Shown: positions 1-13,300, numbered from the stretch's first letter. The stretch: DNA of 64,000 bases from Anagrus nilaparvatae (GCA_022575985.1 JAKSXM010000132.1:11780001-11844000), one strand, 5' to 3'. Numbers and translations: made by a program. Notes: generated by a model from the sequence alone, not told the origin.

Positions 1-329
1 GCTATTTAATTTTTTTTTTTCTTTTAACTTAGTTGCAATATGTTCAATTCTTAATTTCAAAGTTGAGTAAGTATAGGCCTGAACCTCTATTTCTCCGTTA
101 AATTTTTGTTGCTGATAGGTTCATAAAATTTTTCAATGAGTATTTACGTTTTTCGGATGGTGAATATATAATTCGTTTTTAATATGGTATCTATTTTTAC
201 CCAAAATGACTCAGTTCTCCATACGAAACAATTTTAGGTTATTTTTTTTGCTTTTTTTGGTACATTATTTTGTGAGCAACTAGAGAATTTTAAATAAAAA
301 TGGATGGCATAAAAAAAAATAGCATATTC

Positions 330-500
330 GTGTTCAGAAACCCGAAGAACATAAGTAACAGATAGAATGTTAAAAGACCCACAATACATAAACGAATATC
401 ATATTCGTATTCATCATTCCAAAAACTGTAAAAACTCATTGGAAAATTTGATGGACCTATCAGCAATAAAAAGTGCCTGCGAAACAGTGGTTCAAGCCTA
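330..500. repeat. Dispersed repeat family A, copy 1
   Basis: Shares diverged blocks with 2985-3240, 9720-9960 and 10380-10740: an ATATCATATTCGT-like block, AACTCATTGGAAAATTT and GATGGACCTATCAGCA. No coding content. The type of element is unknown. Confidence 0.4.
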
Positions 501-2869
501 TACCATTGCAGAAATTAATAAAATTTTTTTTTTAACTACTGGGCTAATATTCTTAGATATGATTGCAATAAAATAAAAAAGAAAGAAGTATAAGTCGATA
601 AATAACTAGTGCAGAAAAGTTTAGAAAGAGACACATTAGGTATATAAGAAAATTGTCAATGAATGTTTTTATTTTATTTTTATTCTACCTGAAATTATAA
701 GTATATTTTTAAAAAATAAAAATAATATATAATATTAGTTAAAATTAAAATTATTTTATTTTACAAATAAAAGAAGAAAAAGTAGTGACTTAAAAATGAA
801 ACTTAATATCAAACAAAAATTTACAAATAATAAATTTTTTTTTGATAAAAAAATATTTTAAAATTTTCTAGAGTCGAAATAATTAAAAATTTCTTCTTTA
901 ATTTTTGTCTTTCAATAAAACACGACAATTAATAGTTTTAAAAAATAATTATAAATTTGGTTAGTAATGAAATTAGAGTTGTTTTTAAATAGTAAGACTC
1001 ATGGCCAGAACAATAAAGTATGGCATATAAAATGCACGTAAATTGCAATTAGGGGTATTATTTTTTTATGGCCAAATGTCGTACAAGATTCATCTTTGTC
1101 AGTGAACAGAACGCACATTTTTACAGATCGAAAAATACGTGATTTCTAACCACTGAAAAAAACAATAAAACAATTTTGTGTATTGATTTAAAAATTAAAT
1201 GCGTGATAAAATAGAGCTTTTCCAAAAGTAAAAGTAATATATCGCTAAAAAAAACATAAAATATGCTTTGAAAAATTCCTAAACAATAAAATATTTTGAT
1301 GAATATCCTAGGAATTTATTTTACTTGTGATGCTTGTGGATTTGTCGACCACTGTAATGTCAAAAGTTTCTATTTTATTTAATGAAAGTAAATTGTTTTT
1401 TGAAAAAACTTAGAATATTTGTACTTTTAATTTACAAAGTATTATGTATTACACTATTTTTTAATCACGTAATTTATCTGTCATAAAGTTTCGAATTTAC
1501 AGTAAAGGTTATAGTATCCTTTTTTTAGCTTATTTAATCAATTTTTGCCACAAAAAGAAATAATGTAATTTTTATGTGCTAGGTAATAGAAATAAAGATA
1601 CAATCAAAGTAATTTTTTTTTTTCTTATAATAAGTGACCAGTAACTTAATCCAGTGATCGATAAACCAACATTTTTTTCAAGAGCCAAAAAATACAGTCA
1701 CTCTAAAACCATATTACCGCTGATGCATGATAAAAATGCAATTAATAATATATCTTTGCAAATTAAATACACCTAAAGACATGAAATTTTTCTCTAAACT
1801 TTTTTGTACGTACTTAAAATTTTAATAAGCTTTGTTTTATAAAAAACAATGGAAAAAACAAGTATTTTGATCACTTTTATGTACTGAGCTTTTGCATGAT
1901 TGCACTGTATGAAGTGAATTTAGGTAACTGAATGTACCTTTTATGTCATATAGACAAATATTGAGTTTATAGGTACAAATGACCCTCTTCATAAACCAAA
2001 TTACGAAGAGAGTAATTTAACAAACAGAGTGTATCGTACACGGATATTATTTTCAATCAGTGTTTACCTAAATTACAGTTTGACCCTCTAAAAAGGTGTA
2101 TATTATGTACTTTATTTTGTTTGACCAACTAATTAACATATATCTACATAAATATTATCTTTGAAACAAGTATGAATAAAATATTCAGATAATTATACGT
2201 ACATTATTATGAAAAAAATTATTTTATTTTACCTTGACACATATTTTTAATGTAAATTAGAGTAACTTTGATAAAATTTTGAAAAAAATGCTTAATTTTT
2301 TAGTTAGAATAGCTGGACATTTTTAAAATACTTTATGAATAGTTTTAATTTGGATTCATTAACATAAAAAATTGTGCTTATGAATTTTTTTGAACCTTCG
2401 CCACTGTTTGGTTTGGGAAAAAAGTTACAATCCATTGTTATAGATGATTTTAATATGGCATATTGGTATACCATATTTAATTAATCATCATCATCCTCCA
2501 TCCTGAACTCCATACGGATGTTTCGACAGAAATCACCCACAACTGACTATGCCAGTCACATCCTACACTATTTGAATTTTTCTGTTTATTTATTTATATT
2601 AATGGGTTAAGGATGTGAAAGCAATTGTCATTGAAGTATTGTTTTATAGTGTTTGAGTACCAGTGTAACTGGGGTGAGCATTCAACTATGGTATAGGTGG
2701 CACGCGACTTCTCCCAAACCCCACGCCGGCTTATAGTGCTCTGGAAGCACTTCGGAACGCGTTATCTTCATAATGTTAATTTTTTTTTTTAAACATTATT
2801 CGGATGCTTCAGCCCTAGAACCCACGATAGAACAATATTAAGAATTTTTTGCAAAGAAAAAAACTTAAT

Positions 2870-2960
2870 GCTGATATAGCCGGGAATCGAACCGCTAACC
2901 TTCAAAAAGAAAATATCCTATAAACTGCTAAAAATAACCTAAAATTGTAGGTTTCTCTCA
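2870..2960 (-). repeat. tRNA-like Pol III head (SINE-like)
   Basis: On the minus strand a perfect Pol III B box, GGTTCGATTCC (2882-2893), lies about 50 bp after TTTAGCAGTTTATAGG, which resembles an A box. No full cloverleaf forms, so this is a SINE head or decayed tRNA rather than a working tRNA gene. The GC-richer patch at 2480-2870, downstream in this orientation, may be the SINE body. Confidence 0.4.
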
Positions 2961-2984
2961 TTTAAACCAATTTAGGTAAAAACA

Positions 2985-3240
2985 AATATCATATTCGTGT
3001 TACCCAAAAAACTTGGGTAACAGTTAAATATATTAAGGTTACCCCAAAACATAACCTGAAATTCCTATTGTAAGCAACTGAACCATTTTTGATAAAATTG
3101 AATATTATCTTTGTATGTCAAACACGAATAATCGTTGAAAAAATTTATAGACCTATTAGCACAAAATAGACGTCCAGGCCTTTGGAAAAGATTTAAAATA
3201 AAATACGAATGTCTTGTTTTTTGCAATAAAGTATCTGGTA
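2985..3240. repeat. Dispersed repeat family A, copy 2
   Basis: Contains AAATATCATATTCGTGTTAC, GGGTAACAGTTAAA, TTATAGACCTATTAGCA and GTCCAGG, which match blocks of the copies at 330-500 and 9720-9960. Divergence is high and the ends are not defined. Confidence 0.4.
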
Positions 3241-5340
3241 ATCTAGTATTTTATGTTCAAAAAATTCACATTTCTAAAAAAAAAGTTCCGATTGCGGTAA
3301 TCGGATTTTTTTATCAGTGTACATTTATTTTTATTCCTTTGATGTTATAGCAACAGTAGGTTTAGATATGCTACATCAGTTTCTTCATTTCTCATTCTCT
3401 ACTCTCAATATTGCAATGACTTAACTACATACTTGTTATTATCAAAAAATAAAAATTTTAATTAATTTATAGAACTTACTTTAATTATATTTAACTGAAA
3501 CTAGTAATTTATTAAATTCTATTTTTCAATAAATAATTAATTAAAGTTATACATAAATATAAAATTAGATAACTTTCTTCCTAATAAGGATTATAACTTG
3601 CAAAAGTTTTCTTCATATTTAATGCAAAATTCATTTAAAATATCTTGTTAAACATATTTCAATAAATTAATTTAAGAAGTAGATAATTTATTTTCTATGA
3701 AAGTAAAGTAAATTATAATTATAATTCACTTAAATTATAATTATATAATTTACTTTATGGTTAAATTATATAAAAATCTTGGGTTCTTTTTAATTTTAAT
3801 TTTATTTTGAAATAAAGATTTTTTGAAACTCAAATAAATTTCTTTACAAAAAAATAAATATTATATTTCTTTACAGTTTTCTAATCGAATTATTTTAAAA
3901 TTTTCTAAGTTTATCCATATTTTTGAGAATTAAAAAAATTTTTTAAATTAATTAATTAATTAAACGTCACTCACAGATACTGGATTTCGATATTAATAAT
4001 TTCGCGTTAGTTAATTTGATGGATCTTTTAATTCAAAAGCTACATGGTGTCATACACATACAAATAAATTTTAACATGTATATGTAATATGGATGGTAAG
4101 ATATTTTAAATATATGATTTAATGTTTTAAAATGATTGATGTATTTATAAATTTTGTATTTTAATTTATTAAATAAAAATGATATTTTAGAATTATAGGT
4201 GATCAGTAAATAATAAACGAATAAACGTATTTTCAATTGGATTAATTATTAGTAAATAATTTATTTTTTCAAAACTGATAAATTGATTTTTTTTTTAAGT
4301 TTTACTTCATTTATTGATTCAATTCAAAACTAAATAAAACATAGAATCTAAATTTTTTGAGCTCAAATAGCGTCGATATGCACGTATATTCAATTAAAAT
4401 AACTGAAGTAAATAAAAGAACTTTTTTTTTAAGTACATATTTTTTTTAATTAAAATTTTGCATGAGTGTAGAATGAAAAAAAAAATGTAATTTAATTATA
4501 CTATAATTTGAAATATAAAAGTTTGAATTTGATTTTTTACACAAAAAGCCTTTTCATTTATTCGCTAGAAAAATTTTTATTTTAAATGTACATGTAAAAT
4601 GTTATGTACAGTTAATTATATCAGAGCATAAAATATACATTTTTAAAAAACTTTTTTTAATTTAATTTTAATGCTGATTTAGTCCAATTGTTAAATTTAA
4701 AAAAAAAGTTTTTTAAAATTTTCTAAAATTCTAACTAAAATGTAGTTGTGAAATACATTTTTTTTAAAGATTTAATTTTCTATTTAGTCTTATCATAAAC
4801 TTCAGAAATGGTCCCTCATTTTACAAATTGTATGAAGAATACAAGGAAGTATAATCTTCTTACTTCCGAGAATTGTTTTCATTATTAACTGTTATTGACT
4901 TCAAAATTAATACCAGATTAGTTGATATTAAACATTTTCTTTCACTGACTCTTCCTGATATAGCATACGATAGCCACGAGCATTGAAAAAGTCAATTTTA
5001 AAACTGATAAATTTTTAAAAAGTTCAAAACGTGCTAGTTTTTGTAAAAAGTTTTAAAATATCCCTGAGACTGTTTTAAATTCATGAAGAAAAAAAATTTA
5101 TTATATATTTAATAAAACAAAAGACAGCGACTTTTTTAAAATAGGTATTTGGTTATATAGTAAAAAGAAAAATTTTTATCAAGATAAATTTTTTTAGGTT
5201 ATGAAAAGAATATAAATTTCCATTTTTACATATTCTTCAAGGGAAAGTTTAAAGTGAAATTCGTTTTACTTGTCCCCTTTTTTCAGAATAGAAAAATCAA
5301 AAATATCAGAAAAAATTAAAATTAATACAATCTAGTTATT

Positions 5341-5379
5341 AGTCCAAGTTTCGACTCACATAAAGGCCTATTCAGGACT
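5341..5379 (-). ncRNA. Hammerhead-ribozyme-like motif
   Basis: On the minus strand the ends AGTCC and GGACT form a perfect 5-bp stem around CTGAATAGGCC and GAGTCGAAAC. This resembles the hammerhead core CUGANGA / stem II / GAAA with one deviation (T for the conserved G). Small hammerheads with very short stem III occur in Penelope-like and other retroelements. The cleavage triplet and stem III are not evident, so activity is not claimed. Confidence 0.3.
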
Positions 5380-5517
5380 GAAAAACAAATTATACTTTGA
5401 ATTTATTACAATTTACATAAAGACATACACTATATAAAATATGCACTTATATACAAGGGAAATAATGACTAGATCCCAAGTTTGAGAGGTCGTCATTATT
5501 GCCCATATTATATCCAA

Positions 5518-5590
5518 ATATATTTATGATTTTTTAATTATTTATTGACCTGTACTGGTCATAATTCTTAAATGAATCATATTAAATTAA
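5518..5590. repeat. Inverted repeat arm flanking an RT relic (left)
   Basis: The stretch including TTATTGACCTGTACTGGTCA and AATTCTTAAATGAATCATAT is matched in reverse complement at about 7645-7710, with moderate divergence. The two arms bracket the reverse-transcriptase relic at 6444-7509. A short (TTA)n microsatellite follows at 5588-5611. Confidence 0.45.
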
Positions 5591-5611
5591 GTTATTATTA
5601 TTATTATTATT
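5588..5611. repeat. (TTA)n microsatellite, possible LINE tail
   Basis: About seven TTA/ATT units. On the minus strand this reads (TAA)n, the kind of tail used by several non-LTR retrotransposons, and it lies downstream of the minus-strand RT relic at 6444-7509. Confidence 0.4.
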
Positions 5612-6355
5612 TCCTTTATTTGTATTGTACAAAACTAGTTACACTCTTACATAGTTATTATTATTATAACTCTAATTAACATATATTGTTTAATTTAAAT
5701 AAATAATTTATATATGAATAAAATTGAGGTAAAATTAGTTAATAAAAATATAAGTAATATGATATAATTTGATATTAATACTGTTTCAAAAACTAAATAA
5801 AATAAATAAGTTAACCATAGCAACAATCAGTCAAAAGTCAATCAGTCAATAGTCAATTAGCATGTATTAAAATTTGTCAATAGAATTTTATTAATTAGTC
5901 AACAAATAAATAAATAGGTTAAATAGAATAATAAGAAAACGGAAATAATAAAAATTAAATAAAACATTTTTTAAACCTAAAGCACTTGAACATTTAGATA
6001 TATGTTAAAAATCATATAGAAGAGTTTAGGGACCGACAAATAAATTATTTTGAAAATTTATAGATTCAGAGTATTTAATAATGAGTAATAAGTTTCATAT
6101 TAAAAAATAGTCATTAAAAATGTACGTTAGAGTTACAAACTTTATATTTTGTTTATATTATGTTCCTTCGTATATAAAAAAATCTAGCACTTGTAAAATT
6201 TTTTAAAAGCTCAAAGATTAGTATAAGATCGTTACTCAGTGAAGAATATTGTATATTCTTTACTTTAAAATATTTAATAAGGTAATGTTTAATTTTTAAA
6301 TTTGGAATTATGTAAAAAAAGTTTTTATAAAATTGTAAAATATTGTAAATTTTTA

Positions 6356-6394
6356 GCCTTGATAATGAAGACTGAAGGTCTTCGAAACGTGGGC
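6356..6394 (+). ncRNA. Hammerhead-like motif, plus strand
   Basis: GACTGAAGGTCTTCGAAACG within GCC...GGGC has the CTGA / short stem / CGAAAC arrangement seen at 5341-5379 and 7574-7607. It is on the opposite strand and its stem II is minimal. Low confidence. Confidence 0.2.
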
Positions 6395-6443
6395 AATTTA
6401 TTGAAAAAATAAAGCAAATTGTTAGCTCAGAAATCAAATATTT

Positions 6444-7509
6444 TTATTTAATATAAAGATACTGCCTTATTGCTTTTTTAAATAAATTAAATGAGTGCAG
6501 GTCACGAATGCAGGGAGGAATTTTGTTCCAAAAGTTTGAGTACTTTACCTGAAATGAATTTACGCCCCAATCAGTTGTAACTGTGGTAGGATCTAAGTCT
6601 TTACGGGGACCACGAACTGGCCTATCAGGCTTATAAGGCTTGAATAGTGGTAGCAAAATATAAATACATTATAAGAGAGGCGAAATAGTCAGTACGAGTT
6701 GAGTTACTCATCCAATGCAGTTTTCTACGGAAAGCAGTGATATGCTCATTGCGCCCAATGCCATGGATGTATCTAATTCCAGAGTTTGCTAGTCTCTGCA
6801 GTAGAATACCCAACTCATTGGAGACATCAGAGTATGCTACTTTGCAATAGTCAAGGTGAGGGAGCACAAGGGATTCGACCAGTCGCTTGCGTAGAGTGAT
6901 TGAAGTGCAAGGCCGGATAGTTCTAAGAAAATAAAGAACTTTATTGACGTTTTTGGTTACTTGAAGTACTTGAGGCCTCCATGAAAGAGTACTATCATGT
7001 TTTACTTCTAGACTAATTATAACATCAACAAACGGAACCTTGTCACCAACACTGTTAACCTGAATGTTGGAAATATTTAGGGCATTGAATTTCTTTATTG
7101 TGTTAGAAGAACCAAAGACAATTGCCTGCGTTTTTTTGGTGTTAAGGGACAAGCAGTTATGCTGTGCCCACTCTGAAACTTTTTTAGCAGATTCGGACAA
7201 GCGAGAAATACCATTATCAATCTCATTGACAGGGACCTGGACATATATTTGAAGGTCGTCAGCATACAGCAACCTAAAAGTGCCATCATCACCCAGGTGA
7301 TACTTTAGGTCATTCATGTAAATACAAAAAAGAAGGGGACCGAGCACCGACCCTTGAGGTACTCCAATATTGACTTCACGAGAAGAGGATGTAGTTGCCT
7401 TAGATGTTACGCACATGGAACGACCAGTGATGTATGTCAATATCCACCCCTTGATATGCTGATGTATACTACATCCCTTTATTTTATTAAGACATATCAA
7501 GTGGGACAT
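6444..7509 (-). pseudogene. Non-LTR retrotransposon reverse transcriptase relic
   Basis: Two overlapping minus-strand frames (6631-7509 and 6444-6656) together form the C-terminal part of a LINE reverse transcriptase. The first contains GVPQGSVLGPLLFCIYMNDL, the catalytic YADD box (LLYADDLQIYVQ) and LSLNTKKTQAIVFGS, then the thumb segment LVESLVLPHLDYC. A frame change near 6640 leads to FWNKIPPCIRDLHSFNLFKK, a common end of such proteins. The endonuclease domain and the first RT motifs are absent, so the copy is 5'-truncated near 7510-7550. Similarity is to the CR1/jockey group in general; I cannot name the clade. Inactive. Confidence 0.85.
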
Positions 7510-7573
7510 TTTTTAAATTCATTATTTTTCAAAATTCACGGTTATTAACGTAAGTACAGAAGGTTACCACAGC

Positions 7574-7607
7574 GTTTCGATCGACACTAATACCCTAATC
7601 TCTTCAG
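7574..7607 (-). ncRNA. Hammerhead-like motif near RT relic start
   Basis: On the minus strand CTGAAGA and ATCGAAAC are separated by a segment closed by GAT/ATC, and the flanks ACAGC / GCTGT can pair. This matches the arrangement of conserved hammerhead core parts. Stem III and the cleavage site are not clear. Confidence 0.25.
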
Positions 7608-7644
7608 TATGGCTGTTTGTGTGTTAGTTTATTTTGATTTTTTT

Positions 7645-7710
7645 TGTATTTAATTTAATTTGATTAATTTAAGAATTATGACAGGTGAATAAATAAATAA
7701 AAAATCATAT
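7645..7710. repeat. Inverted repeat arm flanking an RT relic (right)
   Basis: Reverse-complement partner of 5518-5590: on the minus strand it reads TTATTCACCTGTCATAATTC and onward into a similar AT-rich block. See the left arm for interpretation. Confidence 0.45.
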
Positions 7711-7719
7711 TATGATTTA

Positions 7720-8500
7720 TTATGAACCTAAGACTGTCTTCATTATTTAAATATAAAAAAGTAATATTTTTCTTATACAAAATAAAATAAATTAACTTTT
7801 TTACAAAAAAAAAAAGTAATTTACTTTTTAATTTATTTTTATATTTCTTTATGCATAAAATCTTTTTTAATTAATAATTTATACTTCTATAAATTTATTA
7901 CATAAATATATTTTATTTAATATGAAAATTTACTGTTTCATAAATGTTTATAAATTAAATATTAATTTTGTACGAATTTAAGACAAATTTTGTTTGTTAA
8001 TCCATCGTTTCTTCATATAAAGAGACTCGTTTGACTTTTGTCAAAAGATAGAATAAAGTAAATAAATATTTATTAAATGGTTATTCACTGATTCGCAAAG
8101 TAGTATTAATTTTCTTCTAAAATTCATTGAAAATAGACAAAAATAGAAACACATACAGTAAATTACTGTTTTAGTTGATAAACTAAAGAAGGTATTAAAT
8201 TTTTGTCTGACAAGGAAGCTCCTTGAAGTTGAAATCACCGATTATGTTGATATTGAAATATCTTGTTGTACTCAAAAACATACGAGAAATTTATTTTTTA
8301 TTATTAAGCAAAGAATAATTTCTAAGGTGAAATGCTTATCAAAATTATGGGTCCAAATCATATTTTTTTCTATATTTAGCATTGACAAATTAATTTGCAC
8401 GATATTTATACCATTATTGAACGAATAAAATGATGCCAAAATAATTTTTATATTATATGCTTTCATATGCCAAACAAAGATAAAATATGATTTTTATTAT
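7720..8500. other. AT-rich DNA, nothing recognised
   Basis: No gene, RNA or clear repeat seen between the RT relic flank and the first foldback element. Confidence 0.5.
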
Positions 8501-8503
8501 AAA

Positions 8504-8931
8504 CACTGTAAAAAGTAGCTTTCTTAGATTAACAAAAAAAACTAGAATATTTTCGAAAAATTAGTAAATTTTCAAAAAAATTTGTAAATATTCGATAAAA
8601 ATCGTAAATTAACTAAATTTAGTATATTCTCGAAAAATTCGAGAATTCTAGATTTTTTTTTGTGAATTTACGAAAAAAATTGTAAATTCATAACTATTTT
8701 TCGGAAATTTACAACTATTTTTTGTAAATTTTCGAAAAAAAATGGTAAATTATCAATTTTTCTTGCGAATTCGCAAAAAAAAATCGAGATCACTCGAATT
8801 TTTCGTTAATATACTAAATTCAGTAAATTTACGATTTTTATCGAATAATTACAAATTTTTTCGAAAATTTACTAATTTTTCGTAAATTATCTAATTTTTT
8901 TGTTAATATAAGAAAGTTACTTTTTACAGTG
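8504..8931. mobile_element. Foldback MITE family B, copy 1
   Basis: Begins CACTGTAAAAAGTA and ends with the complement TACTTTTTACAGTG. The arms continue inward as near-palindromic blocks rich in TTTTCGAAAA-type motifs, so most of the 428 bp can fold on itself. Flanking dinucleotides are AA on both sides, consistent with a 2-bp target duplication. There is no open frame for a transposase, so this is a non-autonomous DNA transposon. Confidence 0.85.
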
Positions 8932-9719
8932 AACTTTGAAGGGCTATTTCACTCTTAGAAACAGTTGACCAACTATAAAAAAAAGATACGGGCCATTTAT
9001 AATTTTTGGGTACAAGAACATATTTCCCGACATAAGGGACTTTCCTTGATATCTTTATTTTATAGATGATTAGAACTTAAAAAACATCTTTTTATGCAAA
9101 CTAAATTGTAACACAAGTAGAATTTGAACGTAATTTATAGTCTGTAATAAATGATCAAATTTTTTCAAAACTTGTTAAATCTAAAAAATATTAAGAATAT
9201 AATATTTTTTTTATAAATGAGAACTTCAAAAACAAAAATATTTTACATTATTCAAAATAATCCAAACTTTATAACGTACATAATGTTTATATATATAAAT
9301 AATGTTATATTAGTAAATCTTATAACATCATATGTTATATAATATTAGTTTATATAAAAATAAAAAGAAAAGTTAAATTTCATATGGTTTATAATATATC
9401 TTGGCTATATCTATAAATAATATTTTTTGACGTTGTATTTATACGAGTTTTTTTTTTTTTTTATATATATAAATACAAAAATGATATATTTTAATATAAA
9501 AACATCATATTACATTATATTTTATAGTTTTTCTTACGTCATTTTAAAGTTCAGGATTTAGATGATAAATTTATTTACTATTATACACATATTTATTTTG
9601 TTTGATATGTAAGTATGTGTAAGTTACTTTAGATACACTGAAAAAAATCCAGTTAACGGAATTCTAATTGTGGCTGGAGTAATTCCATTTGTGTCTAATT
9701 TATATTATAGAAATTGTGT

Positions 9720-9938
9720 TCAGGGCTGGTTCAGGGCACCAAAAAAACATGAGTAACCGTTAAAAATCTTAAAAAACTCTCGAGTCATAACCTCAAAATT
9801 TCTACTGGGGACAGTTTCGATGAAAGGGGATATCAAATTCGTTTTAACGACCCAAAAACATAAATTCTCATTGAAAATTTTATGGACCCATAAGCAAAAA
9901 AGGTGCAAAAAAGTGATTACGAAAAATAAGTCCAGGTA
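9720..9938. repeat. Dispersed repeat family A, copy 3, interrupted by a MITE
   Basis: Holds blocks related to the copies at 330 and 2985 (GGATATCAAATTCGTTTTAA, AAATTCTCATTGAAAATTTT, ATGGACCCATAAGCA, AGTCCAGG). The foldback element at 9939-10347 follows directly after GTCCAGGTA, so it appears to have jumped into this repeat. Confidence 0.4.
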
Positions 9939-10347
9939 CACTGTAAAAAGTAACTTCCTTATATTAACAAAAAAATTAGAACATTTTCGAAAAATTAGTA
10001 AATTTTCAAAAAAATTTGTAAATATTCGAAAAAAATCGTAAATTTACTAAATTTAGTATATTATCGAAAAATTCGAGTATTCTCGATCTTTTTTTGATAA
10101 TTTACAATTTTTTTTCGAAAATTTACAAAAAATAGTTATAAATTTACGAAAAATAGTTGTGAATTTACAAATTTGTTCGTAAATTCACAAAAAAAATTCG
10201 AGAATTCTCAATTTTTTCGAGTATATACTAAATTTCGTAAATTTACGATTTTTTTCGAATAATTACAAAATTTTTTGAAAATTTACTATTTTTTCGAAAA
10301 TGTTCTAATTTTTTTGTTAATATAAAAGGAAGTTACTTTTTACAGTG
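9939..10347. mobile_element. Foldback MITE family B, copy 2
   Basis: Same terminal repeat as 8504-8931 (CACTGTAAAAAGTAACTTCC and complement). Flanks are TA on both sides. Length 409 bp. It interrupts dispersed repeat family A. Confidence 0.88.
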
Positions 10348-13300
10348 TATACACTACTCATTTTTGCCCTAATTTGAATATTAGTCCTTATTGCGTGGAA
10401 CCTAATTTCGTATAGACTTATTTGGGGTGAACGATTACCCAAATTTTTTTGCCGGGACAAAAAAAAATAAATAACAGATAAAAATATCAGAATCATCACT
10501 AAAGTCATGATTTAAAGCAAAATAACCTCAAGTTCTCTATTATATACAACTGAAAAATTTTTGATAAAAACGAGTAACATACACGAATATGTTTTTTGCA
10601 TTGCTAAATACGAATTTAGCGATGCAAAAAACATAAAAACGCTAAAAAATTCCATCGACTTATATTTAAAATAAAAAGGATTTACGACAAAATAGGGGCT
10701 TTCACCCAGACTATATACCAACATAAACGTAATTGTACATTTGGGATGCAAACAGTAAGCTGATATTTTTTGCCATTACAAGATATTATTTAATTTTTAA
10801 TAAAATTACAATTGTACTATATTTATAAAATTAAAAATGAAATAAATAAAAAAATTTATTTTATTGACGTTGTTTTATCGTTAATTCTAAAACATTAATT
10901 GCAATGTTTTATAAAGCAAATATTTAAATCGCAATTAGCATATTTTAATTTATATTTCTGACTTGTATATTTTATTTATATATATAATATATATATTTAT
11001 ATATATAGAGATTAAATAAATATTTAGCAGTTTCTAGCCAATTAAAAGTATCTTGTACGCATTTATATTTATATTAACACCAGTTTGACAAAAAATAACT
11101 TTTATTCGTTTTTCCACACGTGCTAATAAGTTTTTAATTGGTATTATTTATTTTATATCACTTCATAAAAAGCTGTTTAAAAAATCTAATACTGTTGAAA
11201 AGTACAAATTAATTTTATGAATTTTAAAATAGGTTACGAGATAGTAGCTTGAAAATTGAGACTGATCCTATATAGTAGTTATTTTAGGGTCAATAAAAAC
11301 AGTAGACTGGCAATGAGTTATTTTAAACTATTTACATATTTAAGGCAAAAAATGTCTATTTATAAAAGCTTTTTTGTCCATTATATGCAAAACTATGTTT
11401 TAAATCACGGAAAATAATATAGGGTTCGACTATTGCACGCTGTCTGAACCCGCTTGCTCGTGCATACAACTGAATGCAAAGTCAAAATCCGAGTCAAAAT
11501 CAATATTTTGTCCCTTGTTTAAAAAATAGCTATTTCGTATATATGCTGATACCTAAGCTCAGGGCCGTATTTATTTAAAGTAAAAAAACAAAAGTAAACG
11601 AGATTTGCTGTCCTTAAGGGGTTGGCAAATTATTTTTACTTCAAAGATAAATTTTGCTAAGTCTGGCCGAAGTCTGGCCCTATTTAAGCTGCACACGAAG
11701 ATAAAATTTTAAAATTAGTAGAATGTTTTTTAATTATATAAGGCTTTTATTTTTGAGTTTAAAATTTTTTGCCCTTGGTGCTTACGATATTTTTTGCCTT
11801 CCTAGGCGTACAACCTAGGTAGTTAAACCTGGAAGGTCAAACTCCTAAAACATAGAAAATAATCTTTTTATAATTATCGTATACCATATACTTTAGAAAA
11901 ACAATACATTGCAATTTACATATTTTAATTAAAAACAAATAATTTTGTAATATTTAGTATTCTAATAGCCCATTTCATACCCCATATATACGGTGCACGT
12001 ATAAAATTGAATAAAAAAATGAATATTTTATATAAAATTAAAGTTTCTCTATATATTCTATCCCATATTCAAAAATTTCTATATACTTTTCTTCCATATG
12101 TTATATTTTTATCTAAAATATTCTCTATTGTAGTTTATATTTATAGTATAATTACATAAAGAACTTTTATTTTGTTTGCATATGCAATATATATAGGTAT
12201 ATATATAAAATATTGAAAAGAAAATCGAAACTGGCATATTGTATATTTATACACTATAAGTATATCGATTAATTTTTGATTGTAAACTAGTTTGATAACC
12301 TATGAAATATAATATATAAGAAAAACAAAGGAAAATTGTTTTTTTAAATTGAGTTTTATGAAAAATATGTCATTAATTTTCATTGAAAAATACCTAAGTA
12401 TATTAAAATATGAATATTTAACATGCTAAATTAAGAAAGTGCATTATAGGTATTTTTTAATTAATTTTTTTAATTATATGATTTATTATTTTACTCATAA
12501 GGGGAGTCCAGATTTTTAGGAAAATTAAATGAAACCAAATAGGTTGAAATCAGTTTATTAAAAAAAAATAGCATGAACACTCTTTGTTCATTCTAACTAA
12601 CTCTTTTGGACCTAAAAATATGGGACTTTTATGGTTGATTTTCAAATACGCAATATAACGGAAAAATTTTGTCTCTATTTCCATGCCCCAAAACACCACA
12701 TTATGAGATACGTAGTTCAGGTCGACGTGTCATATTCTCACTGACTAACACACATCAAAACTACACCTGTACCTCAAAGCCTCGGTATAAATAATTTTCA
12801 AATAATGTTCTTAACTTGCAAGTTAGTCAACTCGTCAATGAATTCACTTTTAAGCTGCTTAAATCTATTATCACTTACTTTCTTTCTGCTGCAGCTATTA
12901 AACAAATGCCCAGTTTTTGGCAAATAAAAAAAAATTCCAAAATTACAAAAATGTTTCTTACTTCTTTAACATTTAATATAATAATTGATAATCTTAAGTT
13001 ATCATCAAAATTATAATTTTATAAAATATTTTTTTTCCTTAAATATTTTCCTTGTTATTTATAAATTTTATTTTTCTTTCTTACATTATTATCCAATAAA
13101 ATTTCAAAAGTTGTATTAGATAAATTGCTGAAAAGAAAAAAAACAAAAATTATATTTGACAAAAAAGGGTAAATTCATAATAGTAAAAAGCAGTTAAACC
13201 TTAACATCTACGAATAAAAAGTAATTTATGAATGTCAAGAATATAAATAACAAAGCTAATCCTGTATTTTTTTTCGTACTGTATGCTTGATTAATCATAA

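Larger units (their letters stand above)
1..5340. other. AT-rich non-coding DNA with dispersed repeats
   Basis: No gene recognised. The stretch is mostly A/T homopolymer-like DNA. It includes two copies of a diverged dispersed repeat (330-500 and 2985-3240) and a GC-richer patch (2480-2920) ending in a tRNA-like promoter half. It is either the far 5' part of an intron of the diacylglycerol kinase gene or intergenic DNA. No upstream kinase exon was seen, but exons under about 150 bp could be missed by eye. Confidence 0.5.

Noticed and set aside
11570..11831. Possible hAT element beginning CAGGGCCGTATTTA
   Set aside because: The opposite end (rc CAGGTTTAACTACC) matches poorly and no 8-bp duplication is seen, so it is mentioned only as a region note.
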